Translations under genes and position numbers: made by a program | NCBI GenBank assembly: GCA_029448655.1 | Contig: JACCLO010000008.1 | Coordinates: 3,162,001 to 3,226,000 of the forward strand | Length of the DNA: 64,000 nucleotides | DNA from: Wolfiporia cocos | Taxonomy: Eukaryota; Basidiomycota; Agaricomycetes; Polyporales; Phaeolaceae | Direction of reading: 5' to 3' | Notes under the pieces: generated by a model | Database searches by the model: none | Told to the model about the DNA's origin: nothing | Seen by the model: only the letters and a program-made list of their open reading frames with translations | Shown: positions 20,760-32,263 of the stretch, piece after piece | Layout of the letters: each line of letters starts with the position of its first letter | Numbering within the stretch: the first letter of the stretch is position 1

Positions 20760-22921
20760 TTTTATTGTCACATGAGATTAATCTGCCACAGTTAGCAGAT
20801 TAATCTGCGTGCAAACCTAGCTTGCAACTGCGATTTCTTAAGCGAAGGGCAGTTGGCAGATTAAGATAATTGACTGAAACTCTACTCGACTTATGAAAGA
20901 CAGCTGACACGTGTCCTTGAGTGTACATTGGCCAGCCTCTATGAGCTGCTTTCCGTCAAGCAAACAGTCAAAGGGCAACTCTGTATATGGAGCTTGTAGC
21001 GAGTTGTATTCCACCTGATGCAGGCGCATTGAAGCATGCATAGGAAGGGGGGCTGCGACTTCGTGTAGACTGGAGTTGGTCGATAGAGTGACAGCGAATA
21101 GGGTTAGGTGACGTATGCGGTTCAATGCGGATAGCAGTGCGTCATATCGCGAACGGGGACAATTCTGTGTGTTGTCATGCGCTGCAGACTCCTCTTGTGT
21201 CTGCAACATGGACTTCGCTAGTGTTTGCACTTCATCGAAATAAACTACAAGATCTAGTGAGGTCTGACCCTCCTCGTCATCGTTTCCATCTACAGTTTGG
21301 CGAGAAGTCAATGTCTTGAGATAATCTATGAGGGAAGAACCTGTGGCCACTGTGTCCCGGGCTTGGCACTTGATCTCATCGGCAGTAGCGTGTGGAATGT
21401 ACTATGTATACGCGAGTCAGGGTTACAGCAAGGAATGTCGAAACGATGAACGCACAGTAATCCGCTTTATCATGGACTCATACAAAGACACCCTATTAGT
21501 TGTAAGGTAATCCCACCAAACCCTTGTGAGATCACACTCGACCGTGTACTGATCCTTCGTAAGTTCCTTCATGACCTCTTCCACGCGAGAAAACAGATGC
21601 TCAAAGAATATGAGATATCGCAGCAGCACATCTTCATAATAAGCGGCGTCATTCTTGAGCAGGAAGTTGACGACCTCTGTATCAGCCGGAGGGTATGGAA
21701 GGCCTGTACTGCCTTTGGTCGCTGCTCTTTCTGAGAGGATGAATCTACTCACCACTCTTGTCATTCGGCTGCTGGATACAAAAGGGAATGGTGAAGATGA
21801 GTTTGGCCATTTCGTCAACCGTACGTGATTTGCCAGTGCCTGAGCTTTGAATGATGGGTAAAATATTTGCAAAAACATATGGCTCTTGACCCTTGGGCCT
21901 GCACTCCGAATTCATCGTGCAGATTTCGTTCAGCAGCAATCTGTGCCAAGCACCTGCGTACCCTTGTTTCCATGCTTTCGCGAGAGCTAATGGCATGTCA
22001 GCTGGCATGCTGCAGCAGCACAGACATCATTTCATCTCACCTTCACCTGTTAAAACAAGTCCGCAACACATCAGCGTCGGCTGTAAACTCAAACGTTATG
22101 ATACTTACGCTGTTCAGCCCTCAGCTTGAGAGGTACGGTTTGTTTTTGGTCACTTCAATGTGGAGGTTTCTCGTGCAGATCAGCTAGTTTAGCTTGCAAA
22201 GATGAGCAATGAGCAATGATATGCTGCAACACAGTCGGACGCACATTGCTCGCGGAGCTTCTGGAAAGACCACGTCTCCTTACATTCAAGCAGAATGTCC
22301 CTCAGATGTGGGTGCTTCTCCCAAGCCTCGCTCCAGGCCCCTGCTGCGATTAAAGGAGATTTAGTGTTCTCGTAGGCATCGACAGACTCCAAGAGGACAT
22401 GTCAAAATAATTGGTGTTCTTCATCAGGATCAAGTTGCCCATCCCATCTTCTACGCTTAATGTGCTCATCAAGCATCTGATGAGCCTCAGGTGTGAGTAT
22501 GGAATGATTCTGTGAGCCTGCTGATGCTCTTGAACAATCGGAGTGGTTGGATTCTGGTCCAGTGACAATAAGTCCCAGTTCAAGCGACCACGCCATGATC
22601 ATGGCGAACGCGAGGCTCACCACCGCTAACTGTCCTCGGTCGATCACCACTAACCAATTTTGGCGAACCGCCGGTTCCTATCTTCGGCCGCTTCGGGTCC
22701 TCTGGCTTGTCTTCCGTGCTGTGCCATTTCCGAGCTGAGACGTCGTCATTACTACGACGAGATGTGAAGAAAGAGCAAAACTCACAGGGCATATTGAGCT
22801 GCACGATAATATCCACCAGTTCGACTTGGCCCTCATCCCCAAAGGAAGCCATCTTTGTCATATCCAGCTGTGTCACAATGGCATCGAGGCCCGGCTTCTG
22901 CAGCTCCTTCAATCTGTCCAT

Positions 22922-23880
22922 CAGGATATCCCATGCCTTTCGCCCTGCCCCGTCCTCCTTGGGAAGAGGCTCTTTGGGCTGTGGAAGCTGTAAGAGTCGT
23001 CAAAATGCAGCAGAGATCATGGCTACATACCTTTCAGAGAATAATGTTCGATGCATCGACTTGTGGCCGCCTCTCATCGCCGATAGCCCTCACAAGGGCA
23101 GTACACGAACGAGCATTGCAGTCGATGAAGACAGATAAAACTGGCTTGGGATCAGGGTCATAGAGGAGATAAGATATTTCGAGCATATCAGACATGATGG
23201 AGCGAGTGAGACCTTGAGCGCCTATGCATGTGGCATCCTTGTTCGTGTTCGAGTTACGGGTGCCAACACTCTTGGCTCATTACTTATGAAGAAATCTGGA
23301 CGGAGTCATACTGTAACGTAACCTGCTCACCCCTACCTTCATCACCTTTTGGAGGATAGGTCTTCTGCAGTTCTAGCAAGGCTGGAATCTGCTCCGAGTG
23401 AATGCAATCCTCCCACCAAAAATTGGGATGTAACTCACGTGCATTCGCTCACGTGCAGTCTCCCGACGCGTCGCGTGCAACTCTAGCCTACGTTCTAAGC
23501 TCTATGCGAGATGTTTGTAGATAGTTTTCAAGTAGATCTATACTGCATTCATATTGTAAACAAACAAGCAACTATAACTGTTGTGCCGAGATCAAGAAAA
23601 GTACATCACGTGACCCTAGAGGACAATCTCCTGCTCACCGACTGCCTCAGCCCATGTATGAATTTCGACACGACACTGTTATTCAGATGGAAGACTCTCC
23701 TGGGGACTCTACTCTGTCGATCAAAACTCCGAACAAAAATGTCAGCGCTGCCACAAGCAGAAGCTCGTTGCAGAGTTTCCTTTAAAGAAGCGCAATAACT
23801 CTAATGGCCAGGGGCGAAGTATGACCTGCCAAGTATGCACATTGGCCAAATTAGCCAACAAGCAAAAGCATAAGATGTAC
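22922..23880. other. Unassigned sequence upstream of NTPase pseudogene copy 1
   Basis: About 960 bp with only short frames and no recognisable domains. May contain decayed upstream exons or promoter of the minus-strand gene; nothing is firm. Confidence 0.4.
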
Positions 23881-23966
23881 CTACTCCCAAGCTCCATGAC
23901 AGTAGTGCTTTGCCAGTTGGATGGCTTTCTTGGCATGCTCGGCAAACAGCAAGGTGTGATGGATTT

Positions 23967-25064
23967 TGACACAGATGGCTCTGTGGGACTCACCAAGCCA
24001 GTATCCTTGCGATGAACTAAGGCGACTAGGTGAGGTAGAGGTTATCAGACGCAATAGTAGATGGAAGGTTCTTCTACGGCGTACGCCGAGAAGAATAGAA
24101 CTGAAGTTATAGAGCGCTTGGCTCCTACTTATATACATGTGTACGGGAAGGTCACGTGCTACTAGCTAGCTATGTCCTTACCGGGTTATGTGGCTTTGCC
24201 AAGTGGCGAAGCTTTATCTTATCTGATGTTTTTAGTTACTCTATCTAGAATGGCCGTGGAAGGCCCTAATGGCCGACCCAATCGTAATAGAGGGATTATG
24301 TCTTTATTGTGATGCTAACGCGGGCGCAGCCCGGGTATAGGTGAAGCCGGTTGCCGGATACCTTGCGGTATAATGGCGATTGGCCGTGCTTCGTTGGATG
24401 ACCAAGGCGAGGCGCCGAGGTCGTTATGCTATTGGGCCAGCAGGCACCGTAGCATGTGATATGTCCGGACCGGAAGGTTACCGGAACATATGTTGGTCTT
24501 AGCCGTGAGGCGAGGACCGGTGTTTGGGCAACGCCGTGATGGCAGAAGCCCGGGACTTGGAGTACGCCGAGTCCGTGGGAGGCCGAGAAGGCCGTAGCCT
24601 ATAGCGATATTGCCTTGATGCTAATATAGTGCTATTTGGCCGTGTTGCCATTATTATGCGAAGGCGTGGCGCGCCTGAGGTGCCATTGTGATCTAGGATC
24701 TTATGGCGATGGGAAGCCGGGAAGGCCGACCCAATAGTACAAGGCCGCGAGGCACTGTTTGTACTTGTGGACATTATTATGCGAGCGTGCCGCGCTCGGC
24801 CTATCATTATGATCTAGGATCTATGACGTGGCTGGTCTTGCTCTGTCGGGCGAGACCTGTATGACGTAGCTATACTATGCTATTGGACCGGAAGGTGCCG
24901 TAGCGTTATGTAAGCTGGTCATGTGGTTGACGAGCCCAGTTAAGAGCTTGTCGTTGTGGCAATGGGGGTTAACCCGTAGATAACTTGTAGGTAGACGTAT
25001 AAATCCCAGGTAAATTGCTATAATCGTAGGAAAAATGCTGTAAGTCCCAGATAAATCTGTGACA
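23967..25064 (-). repeat. 3' LTR of element B
   Basis: 1098 bp, tgacacag to tctgtgaca; offset of exactly 4975 bp to the right copy with no difference noticed. Followed by the purine tract (plus: attacccccgcttt). Confidence 0.95.
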
Positions 25065-28000
25065 TTACCCCCGCTTTAGGTTTCATCGTCCCTGATGAAA
25101 CTATTCCTCATTATGTACGTCCCAAGAGCGGTATAACGCGTGATGACGAAGTGTCAAATGCCGTTAAGGTGCTGCTTCAATTTTTCAATTGAACAGGGAT
25201 AAATGGGGGGTTTCAGGACTTTGTATTGGAACCTGAGCGTTGTATGGGATAGCGATTGTATTCCTTATGGTGATTTGTAACGCGTGATAGCGAGGTGCTA
25301 AATGCCGTTACTAGCGATTATCAACGCGTGATGACCGAGAGGTCAAATGCCGTTGTTAGGGGGATGTAGTCTTGTTACTTAGAGTGTATTGTCATTGTGC
25401 ACGCGGATCCTAAGAGGAAGGGCTTTCCTGTTATCGCTGAAGGTGTTCTAGTGCCTTTTCGCGACCTTGGGCGGATTGTTGCTTTTGCTTATGACGTTAC
25501 TCGTAGTAGAAGGCGATATGGAAATGTTCATCATATAGTGCCTTTGAAGTCTACTAGTAATCTGTGCTCCAATAGCTTGCCAAGCATATTAGAGGGTGCA
25601 TTGTGTCGTTGTACGTATTTCGGATAGCATTGTGCGATATTCCTTAGAGTGAGGGCTTCACTGTTAGCTCTGGAGATTTTCTAGTGTCTCTTCGAGCCCT
25701 TTGGCGGATATGGTGCTTATGCGTAGTACCCATTGAGTGTAACATGGCGGTGCTTTTTCGACGTCTATTGCCTAGCGGTGAATGGGATTGCAAGTTCCTT
25801 CATTCGCGTGGCGGGTGTCTTAGGCTTTGTGCTTGTACAGGGGTAATCCTACTTTGTACGACTTATGCGGGTGAGCGGTTATTAAAGGACGTCGCCTTAT
25901 GAACGTTTATGAGGCGTCGCCTCCCTAGTATCGCAAGTACTAAGCGTGAGACATTTGTCAATGCCCATTTGTTGCAGGGGTTGTGTCCCCTAGTTAGATT
26001 GCTTTCATGTAGCGATCTCTTCGGAGTCGTAAGTTCCGGAATGAAGCTGTGCCTTCGTGGTTGTGTGCACTTATTTATTAACGAGTAGGCTTCTCGTGTA
26101 AAACCCCATAGTATAGGTACTAATCATTGTGCATTATGTTCATATGCTTATGATTGTATTCCCTAGACTGTAATGTCGTTGCCGTAGTGAGGCCTTATTG
26201 GGTAACCGTGAGAACATACATCCTTTTCAGGAGTTGTCTCGTATAGGTATATCCCGTAAGGGCTGAGGTCACGTGGTGGCGATGACGGTAGTTTCCAATG
26301 TGCTTGTATGTCGTTAAAGTCGTTGTTCGATTGAATGTGACATTGTAAGCGTGGGAACTGATGTGAACATTGGGGGAGGATATGTTTTGCTATTGGATAG
26401 ATAGCTACTATATTCCTATTACAGGGTTGTCGTCCATATACGAATAGGACAGTACGAGCATGAATGAGGGTAATCAGGCCTCTTAGTGCATGTCGTTGGT
26501 TGCTTTAATGACCGTAAGGTACATTTGTAAGCGTGGGATAGTGGACTTGTTAAGGTCCTAGGTGCGAAATTAGGGTTTCCACCCCCTCTTTCACGTTTGA
26601 TCTCCCGATCGAACCTATCCAGATGGTTTTGGTTTTTAAAGAGGTTAAACCGCCTCTATACCCAGATAAGGGTGGGTGGATGTGGGCCGAAGGTATTCTT
26701 GACGTATATCCATATACGGCTGTATCCAGTAGTCGCTCGCATATGCGACCAGATTTTTATACTAAGGTTTCCAAGCCCTAGTTTGTCGGAATCGAGGGGT
26801 TTTCCAGGCCCATATTCGATGTAGTGACGAGATGTAATCCTTTCTTGTCGTAAGGATACAGATCCGGATTTATTTATTGCGCGTCTCGACGGCGCAGGTT
26901 TCCGTAAACCAAGCAAATAAATGATAACCGATTGCCAAATCGGCCTGATTGTCCTAATAAGGGGGGCTCCCTTGTTATCTCTGGAAGTTTTCGAGTGCTT
27001 CTTCGAGACCTTTTGCGGACGATCGCATTGAATTGCTAAGGTGTATTTTTCGAATTCGGTTATTCTCCCCACAGAGAAAAGTTGAATCGAAGTGAAATCA
27101 AGAGTGAGGTAGCGAGCCTCGTGACGAATTTTGCGAGTGGCGTGCGAAATTGTCGATTTCAAATACAGGGGGGAACCGATTGGAGATCGGTTGTGAATTC
27201 GGCGATTGTGCGAGAATGCCGAATGAAGTGTGATTCTAGAAGCCTTGCGGCCTCCGCTACACTTCAAGGGAACGCGTATCAATAGCGTGTGTCCCTTGTT
27301 TTCCTTTCCTCTAACCCAGATTGCAAGATTCAATGAAGTAATCTTGTTGCGATCTGTTTGTACATGGGTGGCTGGTGGAAACAGCGCTGTACCCAATTAT
27401 TTATAGACGCTTGTCAGACGTCTCTTCCCAAACGGATGGTAATTTCCTTTTCAGGAGTTCCATTACCGAAAGGGGTGCCCCCGTTCAAAGGTTCTTATGA
27501 CATGTGACCAAATGACAGATGCTCAAATAACCCGAATCCCCTTTTCAGGAGCGAAGACCGAAGTCAAACGGGCGCCGACGGATTATGTGAATCCTAATCG
27601 ACTTGGTACTTAGGCATTCCCATAGTAATAATAGTTATAAGCATATATTTGCCAAGCGTACGCGATCCTACGTCTAAAGGAACAGGTACTAGTATCGTTC
27701 TTCGATTGACTAAGTGTACCCGTAAGACGTAAAGGTTGCTTTTTATGTACATAAGCGACCTTAACCAGGCTAGATAACCTGGGAACCAGCAGGTGACGCA
27801 GGATTTCCAAAGGCGAATACAAATGCTATTGGACGGTTTCTAAGCTAATACAAGTATTTGCTATTTACTAGGAGCCGCCACTAAAACTACATATTTATCT
27901 ACTTATTGACTGGGATACCAGGGTACCTGAAAGAGAGCTCGTCATCAGCGATCAACGCTGAGTGGTCATGTCTAACACAAGAAGAACGGGGGCATGGTTA

Positions 28001-28928
28001 GGGGCGCCCTTTTCAGGACGCCGCGCGGAAGTTAGCCGACAGGTGTCTTCATCGAAGCGCGCGACTTCCTTGTTGAAAGAGAGTCGGTGACTGCCAGCGC
28101 TTGACAGGCTGGGTCACATGGTTGGGAATAGGATACACAGCCCATTTCCTCGCGGAGATGAGCTGGAAAGTGGTCGCAGTTTTACACCGCGACCGGTCCA
28201 CGCTTTAGTGGTAAGGCTTGCCATCTATAGCCACCTGGGTGTCACATCAGGGCTAAAAAACCATTGTCGATCAAAGATCGCGAGAGATCAGCGCTCCACA
28301 CATCAAAGATGGTGGGCTACGCGATCCTCTTCCAACGGGGCCCCAAATCCGTTTAACCCAGGCTCGCACACCGAGCTGCCCGTAGGACTTACGCTATTGG
28401 TTACCGCGAGTGACCTCGGCTGGTTTGACCTTGCGAGTCGCACCACCTCGCCACTTGGATTCCCCGAAGGAGATCCCAAGCGGGCCCCTTACGCCTGGGG
28501 GGCGGCTTTGGAAGATTCCCACACCCTACTAAGGGAATACGCCGAAGCGCATATCCCTATGGGGATCCTGCTGATAGGGATGGGTCCCTGAACAGGGATT
28601 GCCATGCCAGGGGGTTGGGCGCGCACAGGCAGACCGTCCCCTCTTCTCAACAGGCGGGTCTCAACCGCTGACAGCCGCAACCTTGCCAGGAAGCAGCCGT
28701 CTCTCCTTAACCCTGGAGTCCGGGTTTGCAGGACCCTGCCGCTGATTAGGCAAGCAGAGCCCCACTGGGTGGCAGCAGGCCGCTAAGCCCGCCACCGATG
28801 TATCCCATATCCACAACCACGGAGCATACATCCCCTTTGCAGGAGAGTAGCGGCCCCTGCGCTATCTCAGACACCTGTTGGAGGAAAAACCCAGGCGCCA
28901 CCAGTTAAGGAGGCGCAGGGGGGTAGGT
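25065..28928 (-). other. Non-coding interior of element B
   Basis: No coding frame is conserved with C: the 246-residue minus frame at 26656-27396 is broken in C. Three copies of a module aacgcgtgat-hairpin-aaatgccgtt occur at 25135-25165, 25279-25309 and 25323-25354. The cctttcagga-type hairpin recurs near 26222, 27448, 27540 and 28007. The right part (28010-28928) is the leader shared with A and C. Confidence 0.8.
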
Positions 28929-28940
28929 AGTTCTATTCTT
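28929..28940 (-). other. Self-priming primer-binding site of element B
   Basis: agttctattctt is the exact reverse complement of aagaatagaact at 29066-29077 in the 5' LTR (12 nt). Confidence 0.85.
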
Positions 28941-28941
28941 A

Positions 28942-30039
28942 TGACACAGATGGCTCTGTGGGACTCACCAAGCCAGTATCCTTGCGATGAACTAAGGCGA
29001 CTAGGTGAGGTAGAGGTTATCAGACGCAATAGTAGATGGAAGGTTCTTCTACGGCGTACGCCGAGAAGAATAGAACTGAAGTTATAGAGCGCTTGGCTCC
29101 TACTTATATACATGTGTACGGGAAGGTCACGTGCTACTAGCTAGCTATGTCCTTACCGGGTTATGTGGCTTTGCCAAGTGGCGAAGCTTTATCTTATCTG
29201 ATGTTTTTAGTTACTCTATCTAGAATGGCCGTGGAAGGCCCTAATGGCCGACCCAATCGTAATAGAGGGATTATGTCTTTATTGTGATGCTAACGCGGGC
29301 GCAGCCCGGGTATAGGTGAAGCCGGTTGCCGGATACCTTGCGGTATAATGGCGATTGGCCGTGCTTCGTTGGATGACCAAGGCGAGGCGCCGAGGTCGTT
29401 ATGCTATTGGGCCAGCAGGCACCGTAGCATGTGATATGTCCGGACCGGAAGGTTACCGGAACATATGTTGGTCTTAGCCGTGAGGCGAGGACCGGTGTTT
29501 GGGCAACGCCGTGATGGCAGAAGCCCGGGACTTGGAGTACGCCGAGTCCGTGGGAGGCCGAGAAGGCCGTAGCCTATAGCGATATTGCCTTGATGCTAAT
29601 ATAGTGCTATTTGGCCGTGTTGCCATTATTATGCGAAGGCGTGGCGCGCCTGAGGTGCCATTGTGATCTAGGATCTTATGGCGATGGGAAGCCGGGAAGG
29701 CCGACCCAATAGTACAAGGCCGCGAGGCACTGTTTGTACTTGTGGACATTATTATGCGAGCGTGCCGCGCTCGGCCTATCATTATGATCTAGGATCTATG
29801 ACGTGGCTGGTCTTGCTCTGTCGGGCGAGACCTGTATGACGTAGCTATACTATGCTATTGGACCGGAAGGTGCCGTAGCGTTATGTAAGCTGGTCATGTG
29901 GTTGACGAGCCCAGTTAAGAGCTTGTCGTTGTGGCAATGGGGGTTAACCCGTAGATAACTTGTAGGTAGACGTATAAATCCCAGGTAAATTGCTATAATC
30001 GTAGGAAAAATGCTGTAAGTCCCAGATAAATCTGTGACA
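28942..30039 (-). repeat. 5' LTR of element B
   Basis: 1098 bp. A TATATAAG box on the minus strand near 29110-29102 lies about 33 nt upstream of the self-primer segment 29066-29077. Flanked on the right by gattt. Confidence 0.95.
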
Positions 30040-30177
30040 GATTTCGAAGCACGCCTGATGATCGAGCCACTGCGCCGTGAGACAATGAAGATCTCTGATG
30101 ATATGGTGTACTACCACTCCTTTACCCACCACTTTGAACTCGGTTTTTCGTTGATTGGCCAATGCACTTTCCTCCAA

Positions 30178-30358
30178 AGTAATGAGTGGGATATATCAAC
30201 AAACGTATGAGGTATACATATCAAAATTATCTGAGGCATTGCTGGTGAACGTGTGGAGTATCAAGTAAAACATGTCAAAGTAACAGAATGTCACGAAAAC
30301 CACTCCTTCACCCAGCATGACTACACCTCAATTTGGAAACTCCGAGTCCCAACCGCGT
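30178..30358. other. Unassigned sequence left of the inverted duplication
   Basis: Short unique stretch; no frame with a recognisable domain. It ends where the inverted copy of 39117-39823 begins. Confidence 0.4.
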
Positions 30359-31146
30359 GCGCTCAAGCGCTCATTTATCACCATGTCGCGGAAGCTCTCA
30401 TTCCATACAAGTCACTCATTTGTCATGCCTACTCTCCATCATTTTTGGTGGCCTCAATCTCATTCAGATCCTCTACATCATAGAGGGAAATGTACTCAGA
30501 AATGGATTCAGTAAATCTGGAAGCTATTAGATTCATGATCTATTTCAACTGTAGACTACAGTTGTTCGAAACATAGTGCATTTCATCTAGATTAGGCAAT
30601 CACAGATATATGTGTGTTCACAGGCAATGAACCATTTGTCAGAACTTGACGAAGAATTTGAGCATAAGCATAGAGCATATACAAAGGTGTGTTTAAAAAA
30701 CGGGAGCATAATTCAAAGTGGGGGAGGAGTTAGAGCCGAGTGGGTAAAGGAGTGGCCGTGGGTAAAGGAATGGTAATACACTGTAGGTCGGCTACCCAAT
30801 GGAAGTGCGCAGATCTCCTTGTTGCGCATGTCTCAAATATCATGGGCTACCATTTCACGTATGTAATTCTATATTTGTACCGGTTGCTCATTGATTCATT
30901 CTGCCGAAGTTGTTACAGCTACTTTGATTTTTTGAACACTGGCAGAACTCACCATGAGACAAATACAATACAGGGACTTGTTGCGCAACCAACCCCCCTG
31001 GCTACTCGTGACTCTACTGGGTGCATCCCCAGTTGTACTAGTGTATAGGGCGCGTTTCACCTTTGGCAGATCCAACTCTGCCCTCATTTCATATCTATCA
31101 TTTATTGGCTGATAGATGGTGTTCAACCGCCATCATTCCTATCTAT
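30359..31146. repeat. Left arm of a large inverted duplication
   Basis: 788 bp that read as an apparently identical reverse complement of 39117-39823 plus 33205-33290 (the right arm is split by element C and its TSD). Frames in the two arms translate identically over 102 residues (30740-31048 plus; 39134-39442 minus). The arm includes 552 bp of non-LTR flank and the first 236 bp of an E-family LTR. Identity stops sharply at 31146/33205, while the LTR similarity continues at clearly lower level. Confidence 0.85.
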
Positions 31147-32106
31147 TGTCTCAGATATATCACTACATACCTATCAAATGTCTGAGACTATAGCGTAGAT
31201 AGTATCTGGGACAGGTCTGACCTGTCGCAGATCTGCTCTGTGGTGTCGCCCTGCTATTTCCTAGGTATTTTACAGGGCATTTACGATGTACGACGGCCCC
31301 TGGATCCTACGGTAGCACCTCTATGACCCTGTCCCTTCTGTTTAGCGCCTGACCTAGTAGATTAGGATAAGTGAAGATGTTCATGCGCGCTAGGGTGCGC
31401 GCGCCTCTACTTACATCACGGTCACAGTATTTACATGTCTCATCACGGTAGTTACCTAGTCACGGACCTGTAGGTTTATGTGCACAGACCGCGCCTTTAG
31501 GGTAGGCTGTTGTGTGCCGTTCGTCTGCTAGAGGGAAGCTCTCAAATGCCTAGCATCGAGAGTCCTGACCGTCTCGTCTCACCACAAGCATGCTAGTCTG
31601 GTAGCGACACCATACAGCCTGACTCGCCACCTTACCTCCACCTGCCTCTGTGGATAAGGAGTTAGAGACTTAGGGGTTCCCCGGCAGGGCCAGTCCCACA
31701 GTCTGGTAAGACTGTGTCATGACCCCTAAAACCCGACGTAGTATATAAACTCATGTATTTGTCGTTGAGGCTCTTCAGCTCAACCTTGTTGTACAAACAA
31801 GAAGTCTTATACTTGTTCTCAAATGTAGGAAACTACGCTCAGTATTTCTCACTTGAGCAACCGAACGGCTATAAGTCCTTGAAGTGCACACTGACTTCTT
31901 GGACTTAGGCAAGTCTATTTGACTTGCACCTTGAACAGATTATGTCCTCTAACACATATTGGATATCGAACGATCTCCTAGGGACTTCATCTAGGACTTG
32001 AAGGCATCTAACAAGTATTTGCCTTGCATATGGCGACTTGCCTACGTGCAGAAGAACGATCTATATTTGCAACTTGAATATACAAATGGGTATTTGACCC
32101 GTAACA
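30911..32106 (+). repeat. E-family LTR, old copy, plus orientation, interrupted by a solo LTR
   Basis: From TGTTACAG to CCCGTAACA, colinear with the 709-bp LTRs of element E once the insertion 31223-31719 is removed. It differs from the E LTRs mainly at CpG sites changed to TpG or CpA, on both strands (for example actcgttc to acttgttc, aacgcgtatt to aacacatatt, gactcgaa to aacttgaa). This fits methylation-linked decay of a silenced copy. Confidence 0.88.
31223..31719 (+). repeat. Solo LTR (TGTCGCAG...CTGTGTCA) nested in the E-family LTR
   Basis: 497 bp with perfect 5-bp target duplication tgacc (31218-31222 and 31720-31724). Shares gcctgacctagtagat with the LTR-like sequence at 54212-54769. 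No coding sequence. Confidence 0.88.
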
Positions 32107-32263
32107 TTTCCCCACCTATAAACCCCATTCTTTTTGTATTCCAATGTAATTAATATGTACAAATTCAATGGTATTAATAGAACTCCGATTGGAGGGATGT
32201 TTAGGGTGGATGCGTGGAGGACGCGTCGGATACCATCGGCCATACCTCGGCCATGCCAAAAAC
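32107..32263. other. 157-bp spacer between the two inverted E-family LTRs
   Basis: AT-rich left part, then ccatcggccatacctcggccatgcc. No frame. It is the centre of the inverted arrangement. Confidence 0.6.

Larger units (their letters stand above)
20181..20876. mobile_element. Fold-back element with ~220-bp inverted arms carrying tRNA-like sequence
   Basis: The left arm from tcagtcaattatcttaatc and the right arm ending gattaagataattgactga are inverted copies over about 220 bp. Within the arms is a short inner inverted repeat (gcagattaatctgc). Each arm has a tRNA-like stretch next to gtgaca. The middle (about 20400-20660) is AT-rich with no frame. It interrupts the copy 1 pseudogene between the segments flanking 20181 and 20876. 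No clear target duplication could be assigned. Confidence 0.75.
18900..22921 (-). pseudogene. P-loop NTPase / nuclease-like gene, Crinkler-type family (copy 1, decayed)
   Basis: Fragments read on the minus strand in gene order. Upstream exons 22921-22189 include an acidic segment (LDPDEEHQLF). The next exon, 22008-21765, holds a Walker A motif QSSGTGKSRTVDEMAK. A likely intron beginning GTGAGT and ending GCAG is followed by YPPADTEV and a helical region. Then come a Walker B motif VVYFDEVQTL (about 21250), a region with SEPILAEAA and RGNRGELIMRLLL (19900-19690), and a C-terminal segment RGAAMQCAPNQDVIDCIIPV followed by LLIQCKNK, a pattern like the catalytic core of PD-(D/E)XK nucleases (here Q-x-K). 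It aligns in order with copy 2 at 48238-51530. Decay: frame breaks, a 77-bp palindrome (19454-19530) and a 0.7-kb fold-back (20181-20876). The family name comes from recall; function is inferred. Confidence 0.72.
23967..30039 (-). mobile_element. Element B: LARD-like non-autonomous LTR retrotransposon
   Basis: 6073 bp with two 1098-bp LTRs (23967-25064 and 28942-30039) that look identical; for example, their longest shared frames translate identically over 102 residues. Perfect 5-bp target duplication gattt (23962-23966, 30040-30044). The 3.9-kb interior has no gag, pol or domain. The minus orientation is set by the polypurine tract at 25065-25078 and the primer site at 28929-28940. The interior is homologous along its length to C (34250-38157), and the leader and polypurine-proximal ends resemble A. 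The identical LTRs indicate a very recent insertion, hence recent trans-mobilisation. Confidence 0.95.
23881..30177 (-). pseudogene. Open frame split by element B
   Basis: On the minus strand the segment 30177-30040 and the segment 23966-23881 form one uninterrupted frame if element B and one copy of its gattt duplication are ignored. The break falls inside a Phe-Glu-Ile codon run. The product has a stretch such as HHTLLFAEHAKKAIQ and no recognised domain. It could be an upstream exon of the NTPase pseudogene (same strand) or a separate gene. Element B occupies 23967-30039. Confidence 0.45.

Noticed and set aside
25135..25354. CRISPR-like array from the repeated aacgcgtgat...ccgtt units
   Set aside because: Only three units, uneven spacing, no cas genes, eukaryotic transposon context; the variable middle forms hairpins rather than spacers.
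26656..27396. 246-codon minus-strand frame in the interior of element B
   Set aside because: The homologous part of element C (36165-36524 region) is frameshifted and shortened, and no domain or codon pattern supports it. Treated as chance.
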